A stretch of DNA of 64,000 nt from Micromonosporaceae bacterium KJ-029 (GTDB lineage: Bacteria > Actinomycetota > Actinomycetes > Mycobacteriales > Micromonosporaceae): the NCBI GenBank assembly GCA_005402585.1, contig BIFP01000057.1, positions 20,727 to 84,726 on the forward strand. The letters run 5' to 3'. Shown in pieces: positions 52,855 through 61,286 of the stretch. The notes beneath the pieces are model-generated. The model did no database searches. It was not told the origin of the DNA and saw nothing but the letters and a program-made list of their open reading frames with translations. Within the stretch, counting starts at the first letter, position 1. Each line of letters starts with the position of its first letter. Position numbers and translations under genes: made by a program.

Positions 52855-53796
52855 TCACTGGGGCAGTCTAGGCAGCAACGAGGCCGCGTTGTCGGCGACG
52901 CCGTACTGGCCGGCCTTGCGCTCCGCGAGCTGCTGCACCAGCGCCAGGGTGGTGACCATCTGGCCCATCACCGTGTTGGCGTTGTCGATGGTCGAGATGC
53001 TCTGCGCGAGCACGGCGTCGCCCCGGACGAAGGCCACCAGGTTGCCACCGGCGGAGCCGTTGCCGGCCACCACGACCCCTCCGCCCCGGTCGAACTGCTC
53101 GGCGATCTTGACCACCGACTCGTCCTTCTTGGCGGAGTCCTTGTCCACGTACGGCTGGCCGCTAACGATCACCACGGCCTCCGCGGGCGCGGTGACCCGG
53201 TCGGCGGTGGTCAGGTAGTTGGCGTTGCCGTACGCGGCCAGCACCGCCCGCCGGTCGGCCTCGGTGACCGGCTCCGAGCCGGCCGGCCGGTCCAGCAGCA
53301 CGGTGGACAGCAGGGCGCTGGAGGTCTCCACCCCGTGACCGTTGCCGGGCAGGCCGCCGGTCGGCGCGCCGGTGGGTCGGGCGGCGGTGACCGCCAACTC
53401 CAGCAGGTTGTTGTTGTTCTCCGGGTTGATGAACTTGTCCTGCAGGTCGATCCGCCCGGTGAGGTCGGCGCCGGCCAGCTGGAGCATCTTGATCACGCCC
53501 TCGGTGTGGTCGCGGCCGGTGGGCAGGCTGAGCACCAGCACCCGCTTGCCGGTCAGCTTGCCCGGCAGCATGTTCTGGGCTATCTCGGCGGCGAACTCCT
53601 CCTCCATCTCCAGCTCCCGCTGCATGCTCTGGACCTCCTGGCGCATCTGCTGGTTGTCCTTGCGCAGCGAGTTGACAGTCTCCTTCAGCGAATCCGCGAC
53701 CGGGCCGTTGAGGGCGGCTGTGCCGACGACCAGGCCGATCGCCAACGCGAGGAAGACCGCGGTCAGGGACACCACGTGGTACCGGAAGTTGATCAC
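52855..53796 (-). CDS. steB: SteB-like protein (copper transporter/MctB family), partner of SteA
   Basis: 313 residues. A single N-terminal helix (VVSLTAVFLALAIGLVVGTAAL) is followed by a coiled coil (LKETVNSLRKDNQQMRQEVQSMQRELEMEEEF region, about 36-70) and a periplasmic alpha/beta domain. This is the MctB/DUF3186 family; in Corynebacterium the member next to steA is SteB, a cytokinetic-ring protein. Gene order recN-steA-steB supports that assignment. Confidence 0.82.
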   Translation of the reverse strand: MINFRYHVVSLTAVFLALAIGLVVGTAALNGPVADSLKETVNSLRKDNQQMRQEVQSMQRELEMEEEFAAEIAQNMLPGKLTGKRVLVLSLPTGRDHTEGVIKMLQLAGADLTGRIDLQDKFINPENNNNLLELAVTAARPTGAPTGGLPGNGHGVETSSALLSTVLLDRPAGSEPVTEADRRAVLAAYGNANYLTTADRVTAPAEAVVIVSGQPYVDKDSAKKDESVVKIAEQFDRGGGVVVAGNGSAGGNLVAFVRGDAVLAQSISTIDNANTVMGQMVTTLALVQQLAERKAGQYGVADNAASLLPRLPQ

Positions 53797-53823
53797 GCTT
53801 GCAGCCTCTTGATCGGTCGGGAG

Positions 53824-55002
53824 CTAGAAGAGCTGGCCGAGCTGGAAGACAAAATTGTCCCACCACTCGGAGACCACACCCAGGTATGCCTTACCAACAG
53901 TGGAAACGGCCACCGCCGAGGCCATTGCGGCGACCGCCGAGAGGATCAGCAACAGTAGCGAGGAACCGGAGATGCTCTGCCGGTAGAGCCGGCTCACGCC
54001 CTTGGCGTCGACCAGCTTGCCGCCGACCTTGAGCCGGGTGAGGAACGTCGAGGCCATGCCGCCGCGCCCCTTGTCGAGGAACTCCACGAGCGTGGCGTGC
54101 GTGCCCACCGCGACGATCAGCGAGGCGCCCTTCTCGTCCGCCAGCAGCATCGCGAGATCCTCGCTGGTGGCGGCGGCGGGAAAGGTCACCGCCGGCACCC
54201 CCAGACCGTTGACCCGGGGCAACCCCGGGGCCCGCCCGTCGGGGTACGCGTGCACGATCACCTCGGCGCCGCACCGCAGCACGTCGTCGGTGACCGAATC
54301 CATGTCACCGATGATCATGTCCGGGGTGTAGCCCGCCTCGACCAGGGCGTCCGCACCCCCGTCGACGCCGATCAGCACCGGCTTGAACTCCCGGATGTAC
54401 GGGCGCAGCACGTCCAGGTCGGCCTTGTAGTCGTAACCCCGGACCACGATCAGGCAGTGCCGGCCCTGCACCTCGGTGGCGATCTCCGGAACGCCGACAC
54501 CGTCGAGCAGCAGGTCGCGCTCCTGCCTGAGGTAGTCCATGGTGTTGGCGGCGAACGCCTCCAACTGCACCGACAGACCCTCCCGGGCGTCGGTCATCGC
54601 CTTGGCCACGCTCTCCGCGTCCTGCAGGCTGCCGTGCGCCACCGGATCGTCACCCAGGTAGACGGTGTTGCCCTCGATCCGCACCGTGTCGCCCTCGCGG
54701 ATCCGCTCGAAGATCCCCTCGCCGAGGTCGTCGAGCAGCGGGATGCCCGCCGAGATCAACACCTCCGGACCGAGGTTGGGATAACGGCCGGAGACCGACG
54801 GCTTGGCGTTGAGCACCGCCCCGACGCCGACCGCGACCAGCGAATCGGCGGCGACCCGGTCCAGGTCGACGTGGTCGATGACCGCGATGTCACCGGGGCG
54901 GAGCCGGCCGACCAGCCGCTTGGTACGGCGATCCAGGCGTGCGGTGCCGAGGATTCGTCCCGGTTCCGTGTTCCGGCTCCGGCGCAACGTGGGTAGACGC
55001 AT
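53824..55002 (-). CDS. steA: Cytokinetic ring protein SteA (thiamine pyrophosphokinase-like fold)
   Basis: 392 residues. The middle has the TPK-like block VLIGVDGGADALVEAGYTPDMIIGDMDSVTDDVL, and a C-terminal membrane anchor is at about 345-370 (SSLLLLILSAVAAMASAVAV). SteA organises cell separation with SteB in corynebacteria. ATG 55002 with AGGA 8 nt upstream is preferred over ATG 55011. Confidence 0.85.
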   Translation of the reverse strand: MRLPTLRRSRNTEPGRILGTARLDRRTKRLVGRLRPGDIAVIDHVDLDRVAADSLVAVGVGAVLNAKPSVSGRYPNLGPEVLISAGIPLLDDLGEGIFERIREGDTVRIEGNTVYLGDDPVAHGSLQDAESVAKAMTDAREGLSVQLEAFAANTMDYLRQERDLLLDGVGVPEIATEVQGRHCLIVVRGYDYKADLDVLRPYIREFKPVLIGVDGGADALVEAGYTPDMIIGDMDSVTDDVLRCGAEVIVHAYPDGRAPGLPRVNGLGVPAVTFPAAATSEDLAMLLADEKGASLIVAVGTHATLVEFLDKGRGGMASTFLTRLKVGGKLVDAKGVSRLYRQSISGSSLLLLILSAVAAMASAVAVSTVGKAYLGVVSEWWDNFVFQLGQLF

Positions 55003-55120
55003 CGTGACCATCCTGGCATGTGAGGCAGGCGAATCTGTCGCGACATGCCTGAGCAGGGCCGCCTACCCAGGGAAGCACATGACGGCGAAGGCTGGTGTGC
55101 CTCCGCTCACAATCGCAGCC

Positions 55121-56878
55121 TCACGGCCGCCGTTCCCTGGCCGCCACGGCCAGCAACTCTTCCGCGTGTGCGATACCCAGATCCGAATCCGGCAAACCCG
55201 CCAGCATCCGGGCCAGCTCACGGGCCCGCTCGGTGTCCTCCACCACCCGTACCCCGCTGGTGGTCACCGCACCGCCGGTGTCCTTGGCCACCACCAGGTG
55301 CCGGTCGGCGAAGGCCGCCACCTGGGGCAGGTGGGTCACCACCAGCACCTGGTGGCTGCGCGCCAGCCGCGCCAGCCGCCGGCCGATCTCCACCGCCGCC
55401 TGACCGCCGACCCCCGCGTCGACCTCGTCGAAAACCAGGGTGGGGGGCCCACCGGAGCCGGCGAAGACAACCTCGATGGCGAGCATCACCCGGGACAACT
55501 CACCGCCGGAGGCACCCCGCTGCAACGGCAGCGACGGCGCACCCGGGTGCGCCAGCAGACGTAGTTCGACCTCGTCGCCGCCGTCCGGCCCGACACCGAC
55601 CTCCACCCCGTTGACCGGCAACGTGGGCTCGGCCCGACCGGCCGGCCGGGGCAGCACCGCCACCTCGACCCGGGCGTGCGGCATCGCCAGCCCGGCCAAC
55701 TCGACAGTGACCTGCTCGGCGAAGCGCCCGGCCGCCTCCTGCCGGGACGCCGACAGCCGGGCGGCCAACTCGGCCACCTCGCCGGCCAGCCGGGACGCCT
55801 CCCGATCCAGCTCGTCGAGAAGCTCGTCGGAGATGTCCAGATCGGACAGCCGGGTCCGGGCCCGCTCCGCCCACGCGATCACACCGTCGATGTCGTCGGC
55901 GTACTTGCGGGTCAGCGCTCGCAGCGCGGCCCGGCGCTCGTAGACGGTCTGCAGGCGGGCCGGGTCGGCGTCGAGCCCCGCGAGGTACGTCGACAGCTCC
56001 ACCGAGACATCGGCGACCAGGGTGGCCGCCTCCTCCAGCCGAGCCGCCAACTCACCGAGGGCCGGATCCGTACCGGCCTGCGCCTCCAGCGTCCGCCGGG
56101 CGGTGCCCAGCAGCGCCGCGGCGTCCGGCGTGTCGTCGGTGGCCTCCAGCCCGCCGGCCACGCACTGATGGGCCAACTGCGCCGCGGTACGCAGACCCTC
56201 CGCGTGCTCCAGCCGCTGCGCCTCCGCCTTGAGTTCGTCGTCCTCGGCCGGCTGCGGGTCGACCCGGGTGATCTCGTCGAGGCCCAGCCGCAGTAGATCC
56301 GCCTCCTGGTGCCGTTCCCGCGCGTTACGCCGCCGGTCCGCCAGGTCGTCGACCAGCCGCCGCCACCGCGTGTACGCCTCCCGCGTCGCGTCGAGCAGCT
56401 TCTCGTGCTCCGGGCCGGCGAACCGGTCCAGCGCGGCCCGCTGCTCGGCCGGGCGCAGCAGGCGCAGCTGGTCGGACTGGCCGTGCACGGCCACCACCTG
56501 CTCGCCCACCTCGCCGAGCATCGACACCGGCATACCCCGCCCACCCAGGTGCGCCCGGGAGCGACCCTCCACCGTGACCGTACGGCTCAACAGGACCGAG
56601 CCGTCCTCGTCGGGCTCGCCGCCGGCGTCGGTGATCCGGGCGTGCACCGTCTCGGCCACCCGGCCACCGAGACGCAGCCGCCCCTCGACAACGGCGCGAC
56701 CCGGCTCGGCCCGGACCCGCCCGGCGTCGGCCCGGCCACCGAAGAGCAGGCCGAGACCGGTCACCACCATCGTCTTCCCGGCACCGGTCTCGCCGGTGAT
56801 GACGTTCATGCCGCCGGTCAGCGGCAGCGTCGTGTCCTCGATGACGCCCAGCCCGGTGATGCGCAGCTCCTCCAGCAC
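55121..56878 (-). CDS. recN: DNA repair protein RecN
   Basis: 585 residues, SMC-like ATPase. Walker A is GETGAGKTMVV (near 29), the long coiled-coil region spans about 150-370, the ABC signature is QRGASGGELSRVMLAIE and Walker B is PTLVFDEVDAGVGGQA. It functions in double-strand break repair. GTG 56878 (VLEELRI) is the natural start; the longer open frame upstream is nadK in another frame. Confidence 0.95.
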   Translation of the reverse strand: MLEELRITGLGVIEDTTLPLTGGMNVITGETGAGKTMVVTGLGLLFGGRADAGRVRAEPGRAVVEGRLRLGGRVAETVHARITDAGGEPDEDGSVLLSRTVTVEGRSRAHLGGRGMPVSMLGEVGEQVVAVHGQSDQLRLLRPAEQRAALDRFAGPEHEKLLDATREAYTRWRRLVDDLADRRRNARERHQEADLLRLGLDEITRVDPQPAEDDELKAEAQRLEHAEGLRTAAQLAHQCVAGGLEATDDTPDAAALLGTARRTLEAQAGTDPALGELAARLEEAATLVADVSVELSTYLAGLDADPARLQTVYERRAALRALTRKYADDIDGVIAWAERARTRLSDLDISDELLDELDREASRLAGEVAELAARLSASRQEAAGRFAEQVTVELAGLAMPHARVEVAVLPRPAGRAEPTLPVNGVEVGVGPDGGDEVELRLLAHPGAPSLPLQRGASGGELSRVMLAIEVVFAGSGGPPTLVFDEVDAGVGGQAAVEIGRRLARLARSHQVLVVTHLPQVAAFADRHLVVAKDTGGAVTTSGVRVVEDTERARELARMLAGLPDSDLGIAHAEELLAVAARERRP

Positions 56879-56991
56879 AGCACCCGACAGTAGACGCGAG
56901 CCCCGACACTTGACCAGCCGGCGCGGCGCGCACGGTCCGGTCGACGCCGCGCAGTGCCGTCGCCGGCTGCACCCGCGCCCACCGGATCGGC

Positions 56992-57876
56992 TCAGCGGCG
57001 GCTGCCCCGCCAGCCGTGCACCGGCAGATCGAACTTGGCCACCAACCGGTCGGTGAACGACCGGTCCCGCAACCGCACGATCCGCACCGGCAGGGCCCCC
57101 CGCCGCACGGTGACCCGGGCGCCCGGAGGCAGGTCGTACACCCGCCGCCCGTCGCAGGAGAGCACCGCGAGGGTGGTGAACGGGTCGACGGTGATCGAGA
57201 AGGTCGAGGTGGGTGCGGTCACCAGCGGCCGGCTGAACAACGCGTGCGCGCTGATCGGCACCAGCAGCAACGCCTCCACCTCGGGCCAGACCACCGGTCC
57301 GCCACCGGAGAACGCGTACGCCGTGGAGCCGGTCGGGGTGGCGCAGACCACCCCGTCGCAGCCGTAGCGGGACAGCGGGCGCCCGTCGACGTCGACGAGC
57401 AGCTCCAGCATCTGGGCCCGCTCGCCCTTCTCCACACTGATCTCGTTGAGCGCCCACGACTCGATCGTCGGCCCGCCGTCGAACTCCGCCGTGACGTCGA
57501 GGGTGAGCCGCTCGTCGACGCTGTAGGTGCGGCCCACCACGTCCCGCACCGCGACGTCCAGATCGTCGATCTCCGCCTCGGCCAGGAAGCCGACCTTGCC
57601 GAGGTTGATGCCGAGCAACGGCACCTTCGCCGGCCGGGCCAGCTCGGCGGCGCGCAGGAACGTACCGTCCCCGCCCAACGCGAAGACGATCTCGGCGCCC
57701 TCGGCCGCCTGCAGACCGGTCACCGGCACCACACCCGGCAGGTCGAGGTCCTCCGCCTCCTCGGCCACCACCCGGACCTCGAAACCGGCGGCGATGAGAT
57801 CGGCGGCGACCGTACGTGCGTGCTCGGTACTGCGCCGGCGGCCGGTGTGGGTCACCAGCAGGGCGGTGCGGGTCAC
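56992..57876 (-). CDS. nadK: NAD kinase
   Basis: 294 residues. Signature motifs are ALGGDGTFLRAAEL (GGDG), GINLGKVGFLAE and the nucleotide loop CATPTGSTAYAFSGGGPVVWPEV. It phosphorylates NAD to NADP. GTG 57876 overlaps the stop of a bridging ORF from tlyA (GTGA). The order tlyA-nadK-recN is the common actinobacterial arrangement. Confidence 0.95.
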   Translation of the reverse strand: MTRTALLVTHTGRRRSTEHARTVAADLIAAGFEVRVVAEEAEDLDLPGVVPVTGLQAAEGAEIVFALGGDGTFLRAAELARPAKVPLLGINLGKVGFLAEAEIDDLDVAVRDVVGRTYSVDERLTLDVTAEFDGGPTIESWALNEISVEKGERAQMLELLVDVDGRPLSRYGCDGVVCATPTGSTAYAFSGGGPVVWPEVEALLLVPISAHALFSRPLVTAPTSTFSITVDPFTTLAVLSCDGRRVYDLPPGARVTVRRGALPVRIVRLRDRSFTDRLVAKFDLPVHGWRGSRR

Positions 57877-58031
57877 CGCGACGCCCGCCCGGCCCGGCCC
57901 GCCCGGCCCGCCGCGCCGCCCGGCGACCGCGCTTGCGCCCCGGCGAGGTTGCCCAGCTCGCTCCTGCCGGCACACCGCTTCGCTTCGCGCCGCCCCGAGG
58001 CACCAACGCACCGCGCTGATGGCTCGCTCAC
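57873..58031 (-). CDS. Long small bridging ORF between tlyA and nadK
   Basis: 52 codons, beginning VSEPSARCVGASGRREAK, containing GRSELGNLAGAQ, and ending in a Gly/Arg/Ala run. GTG overlaps the tlyA stop and TGA overlaps the nadK GTG, both as GTGA. It looks like a longer, more degenerate member of the bridging family. Confidence 0.45.
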   Translation of the reverse strand: MSEPSARCVGASGRREAKRCAGRSELGNLAGAQARSPGGAAGRAGRAGRASR

Positions 58032-58888
58032 CCGGCCACCTCCTCCGTCGCCTCGTCCGGCGCGTCGCCGAACGCCGCCGGGCCCCGCGGCCCGGCCGCC
58101 ACCACGGCCCGCACCCGTTCCGGGTCGGCCGGTGGCGCATCCCGGCGTAACCATACGAAGAACTCGACGTTGCCGCTCGGCCCTGGAAGCGGACTGGCGG
58201 CCAGATCCGCCAAACCCAGCCGCAGCGTCGCGGCCGCCGCCGCGACATCAAGCACCGCCTCGGCCCGCAGCGCCGGGTCACGCACCACCCCGCCCGCGCC
58301 GACCCGCTCCCGGCCCACCTCGAACTGCGGCTTCACCATGAGCGCCAGGTCGCCGTCGGCTCGGGTGCAGGCGGCCAGGGCCGGCAGCACCAGCCGCAGC
58401 GAGATGAACGACAGATCGGCCACGGTCAGCTCGACCGGGCCGTCGATCGCCTCCGGGGTCAGCGTCCGGACGTTGGTGCGCTCGAAGACGCGCACCCGGG
58501 CGTCGGTGCGCAGCGACCAGGCGAGCTGACCGTAGCCGACGTCGACCGCGACCACCTCGCTCGCGCCCGCACGCAGCAGCACGTCGGTGAAGCCACCGGT
58601 GGACGCGCCGGCGTCGAGACAGCGCCGGCCCTCGACGGCCAGACCGCCGGGAGCGAACGCGGCGAGCGCACCGGCCAGCTTGTGCCCGCCCCGGGAGACG
58701 TACTCCGAGGTGGGATCGTCGCCGGTGACCAGAAGCGGATCGGCGGGGTCGACCATCGCCGCGGCCTTGCGGGCCGGCACCCCCCGCAGTTGGACCCGAC
58801 CGGCCTCCACCAGCGCGACCGCCTGCTCGCGGGAGCGGGCCAGGCCACGGCGGACGAGTTCGGCGTCCAACCGGTTACGACGTGCCAT
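58028..58888 (-). CDS. tlyA: TlyA family rRNA 2'-O-methyltransferase / hemolysin A
   Basis: 286 residues. An N-terminal S4 domain (RLDAELVRRGLARSREQAVALVEAGRVQL) is followed by a FtsJ-like methyltransferase domain with the SAM motif CLDAGASTGGFTDVLLRAGA and KPQFEVGRERVG. In mycobacteria it methylates 16S and 23S rRNA and gives capreomycin sensitivity. ATG 58888 has GGAGG upstream. Confidence 0.93.
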   Translation of the reverse strand: MARRNRLDAELVRRGLARSREQAVALVEAGRVQLRGVPARKAAAMVDPADPLLVTGDDPTSEYVSRGGHKLAGALAAFAPGGLAVEGRRCLDAGASTGGFTDVLLRAGASEVVAVDVGYGQLAWSLRTDARVRVFERTNVRTLTPEAIDGPVELTVADLSFISLRLVLPALAACTRADGDLALMVKPQFEVGRERVGAGGVVRDPALRAEAVLDVAAAAATLRLGLADLAASPLPGPSGNVEFFVWLRRDAPPADPERVRAVVAAGPRGPAAFGDAPDEATEEVAG

Positions 58889-58903
58889 GGGTGGGCGGCC
58901 TCC

Positions 58904-59122
58904 TCAGGCCTGGTCGATGGTGGCGAGCGTTTCCCGCAACGTCTGGTATGCGGCCTCGTACTGTGGGATCTGGTCGGCGGGGGCCAGGGCCGCGGCGTTG
59001 GCCATCGCCTGCACCGCGGCGTCCACGGCCGGGTGACGGCCCTCGTCGGCCTCGTCGCCGGACCACCGTGGAGGCGGACCCGGTCGGGGGCCCGGCGGTG
59101 GGCCGGGCCGCGGCGCGGTCAT
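58904..59122 (-). CDS. Small conserved hypothetical protein
   Basis: 72 residues. A Pro/Gly-rich N-terminus is followed by one helical hairpin (AVDAAVQAMANAAALAPADQ, YEAAYQTLRETLATI). Located directly before tlyA, with its ATG overlapping the stop of a bridging ORF (ATGA). No family name is known to me; position and codon use support a real gene. Confidence 0.65.
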   Translation of the reverse strand: MTAPRPGPPPGPRPGPPPRWSGDEADEGRHPAVDAAVQAMANAAALAPADQIPQYEAAYQTLRETLATIDQA

Positions 59123-59193
59123 GCCGAAGCTCCGCTCGGCACCCTGTTGCCGTGCGACACCATCACACCGAGCCGGACGAGTCGCTCCCTCAT
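59119..59193 (-). CDS. Small bridging ORF (relay peptide) with ATGA overlaps on both sides
   Basis: 24 codons, beginning MRERLVRLGVMVSHG and ending PSGASA. Its ATG overlaps the stop of the phasin-like gene (ATGA), and its TGA overlaps the ATG of the next gene (ATGA). Same length as the ORFs at 35670 and 52719, with a similar xxERxxR start but otherwise different sequence and ATG in place of GTG. Confidence 0.5.
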   Translation of the reverse strand: MRERLVRLGVMVSHGNRVPSGASA

Positions 59194-59780
59194 GCCGCAC
59201 CGTCCGGCCTCGACGGGCGCGAACCCGGCGTGGCCTTCGCGGGGGGCACCGCGTCGCCATCGGTCCGGGCCACCGTGCCGGGCGCCTTCTTCGCTATGGC
59301 CTTCTTGGCAACGGCCTTCTTGGCAACGGCCTTCTTCGCCACGGCCTTCTTCGCCACGGCCTTCTTGGCAACGGTGTTGGCCGGAGTGGTTGGCGCCGTC
59401 GTGGCCGCAGGTTCGCCGCCGGCCCCCACGTCGCCGCCCGGCACGGCCGCCCCGCCCGCCACCGTGGCCCCGGCGACCCCGGCGGCCGCGCGGAGCTGGC
59501 GCTCAAGCTCGCGTACCCGGCGCTCCAGATCGGCCACCTCGTCGGCCGTGGCCAGCCCGACCACGCCGAGCGCGCGCTCGACCTCGAACCGCACCAGCTT
59601 GGTCAGCGCCTCCCGGTTGGCCGCCCCGGTCGTGCGCAGCTCGTCGGCGAGCGTCTGGAGCTGGGCGGCGGTGGCGCCGGTCGATCCCATCACCCGGCGC
59701 ACCGCCTCCTGCGCCTTCTTCCGGGGCGCCTCCGTCAGGCCCATGGCCAGTTCGAGGTAGGCGCGCCACGCGTCCTGCAT
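59190..59780 (-). CDS. Phasin-like/coiled-coil protein with Lys-Ala repeat tail
   Basis: 196 residues. An N-terminal helical domain (DAWRAYLELAMGLTEAPRKKAQEAVRRVMG) is followed by a coiled coil (ADEVADLERRVRELERQL) and a C-terminal tail of repeated AKKAV units (about 138-165) like histone H1 or HupB tails. The tail suggests nucleic-acid or polyphosphate binding. It is similar to actinobacterial phasin-related proteins; function is not established. Confidence 0.7.
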   Translation of the reverse strand: MQDAWRAYLELAMGLTEAPRKKAQEAVRRVMGSTGATAAQLQTLADELRTTGAANREALTKLVRFEVERALGVVGLATADEVADLERRVRELERQLRAAAGVAGATVAGGAAVPGGDVGAGGEPAATTAPTTPANTVAKKAVAKKAVAKKAVAKKAVAKKAIAKKAPGTVARTDGDAVPPAKATPGSRPSRPDGAA

Positions 59781-59893
59781 GCCCTAGTCCTTTCACCCGC
59801 CGGGTCTGCAGGTGTCACGCTACCGGGCCGCCCGGACCACACCGTGCGGTACCGTGCCCGGGAGACGATGTGGTGTGGGGCAAGGAGGCGATA

Positions 59894-60232
59894 TTGGCCA
59901 CCGTGGACGAGTGTCGGCAGGCATTGCAGGAGCTGGCCGCCCGGCTCGATCGCAACGCGGACACCGTCCGCGAGCACGTCGACCTGGACCGCACCCTGGC
60001 CTGCCGGATCAGCGACCTGGAAACCGCCTTCCACGGCCGGCTCACCGACGGTCGACTGGTCGACCTCACCGACGGCGACGACCCGAAGGCGAAGATCGCC
60101 ATGACCACCACCAGCGACGACCTGATCGACCTGGTGCACGGGAAGCTCGACATCACCCGCGCGGTGGCCAACCGCCGGGTGTCGATCAAGGCAAACCCAT
60201 TCGACCTGATCAAGCTGCGCAAGCTGCTCTGA
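59894..60232 (+). CDS. SCP2 sterol-binding-like domain protein, TTG start
   Basis: 112 residues. The SCP2 fold pattern is RISDLETAFHGRLTDGRLVDLTDG, AKIAMTTTSDDLIDLVHGKLDITRAVANRRVSIKANPFDLIKLRKLL. It probably binds a hydrophobic ligand in the cytosol. The TTG at 59894 has AAGGAGG 5 nt upstream, and no better ATG/GTG has a site; GTG 59903 is the alternative. Confidence 0.8.
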   Translation: MATVDECRQALQELAARLDRNADTVREHVDLDRTLACRISDLETAFHGRLTDGRLVDLTDGDDPKAKIAMTTTSDDLIDLVHGKLDITRAVANRRVSIKANPFDLIKLRKLL

Positions 60233-60266
60233 GCCACGCCAGACCCGGCGGACGCCGGGCACGCGG

Positions 60267-61286
60267 TCAGGACACCAGGCCGAGACTCTCCAGCACCTTC
60301 ACCGCCTCCGGCGACGCCGGTCGGGGCACGCCGGTCGGACGGCGCCCCCACGCCACCGCGCACAGCGCCGCGAGCGCGTCCAGCGGGCGTCCGGCCCCGG
60401 ACAGCTCCCACCCGTCCGCCTCGGCCGCCACGCGCCAGCCGCCATTGTCCGCCCCGGCCGCCGGCACCCGCACCACCTCGGCCGGGTCGAAGAGCCCGGT
60501 CAGGTCCCAGCCGACGTACGTCGGTCGGCGCTGCGACGGGGCGGCGAGCAGTTCGGCGACGTCGCTGACGCCGGTGAGCACCAGCAGACTGTCCAGGCCG
60601 GCCCGGTTGGCACCCTCGATGTCGGTGTCCAACCGGTCGCCGACGACCAGCGTCCGGCCCTCGCCGGCCCGCCGGGCCGCGGTGGCGAACAGTTCCGGCG
60701 CGGGCTTGCCCACGACCTCGTCCGGCTCCCGGTCGAGCGCGGTCGCCAGCGCGGCAACCAGCGCACCGTTGCCCGGCAGCGGTCCCCGTCCGCTGGGCAG
60801 TGTCCGGTCGGTGTTGGTGGCGATCCAGGTCGCTCCGCCACGCACGGCCACCGCAGCCTCGGCAAGGTCGGCCCAGCCCACCTGCGGGCCGTAACCCTGA
60901 ATCACCGCGGCGGGCGACTCGTCGGCGCTGGACACCGGGGTGAGACCCACCGCGCGGATCTCGGACCGCAGCGCCTCGGCACCCACCACGAGCACCGGCG
61001 TACCGGCGGGCAGCCGCTCGCCCAACAGCTGGGCCGCGGCTGCCGCGCTGGTCAGCACCTCTTCCGGCCGCGCCTGCACACCCATCCCGGTGAGCAGGTC
61101 GGCGACATCACCGGCCCGGCGCGAGGCGTTGTTCGTCGCGTACGCCACGGCCCGGCCCTCGCCGTGCAGCCGGGCGACCGTCTCGACCGCGCCGGGAATC
61201 GGCCGGTCGATCAGGTAGATCACCCCGTCCAGGTCGAACACGACCAGGGTGTAACCGTCGACCAGCCGACTCCCGGTATCGGTCAT
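60267..61286 (-). CDS. HAD-superfamily IIA hydrolase (NagD-like sugar phosphatase)
   Basis: 339 residues. Motif I is VFDLDGVIY, motif II ATNNAS, motif III a conserved lysine (GKPAPELF) and motif IV VVGDRLDTDIEGANRAG. The C2 cap lies between motifs II and III. The extra C-terminal 70 residues are unassigned. Members dephosphorylate small phospho-metabolites. ATG overlaps the stop of the upstream TPR gene (ATGA). Confidence 0.88.
   Translation of the reverse strand: MTDTGSRLVDGYTLVVFDLDGVIYLIDRPIPGAVETVARLHGEGRAVAYATNNASRRAGDVADLLTGMGVQARPEEVLTSAAAAAQLLGERLPAGTPVLVVGAEALRSEIRAVGLTPVSSADESPAAVIQGYGPQVGWADLAEAAVAVRGGATWIATNTDRTLPSGRGPLPGNGALVAALATALDREPDEVVGKPAPELFATAARRAGEGRTLVVGDRLDTDIEGANRAGLDSLLVLTGVSDVAELLAAPSQRRPTYVGWDLTGLFDPAEVVRVPAAGADNGGWRVAAEADGWELSGAGRPLDALAALCAVAWGRRPTGVPRPASPEAVKVLESLGLVS

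Noticed and set aside
56879..58006. Upstream extension of the recN frame through nadK
   Set aside because: nadK with all family motifs occupies another frame there, and recN begins naturally at GTG 56878.
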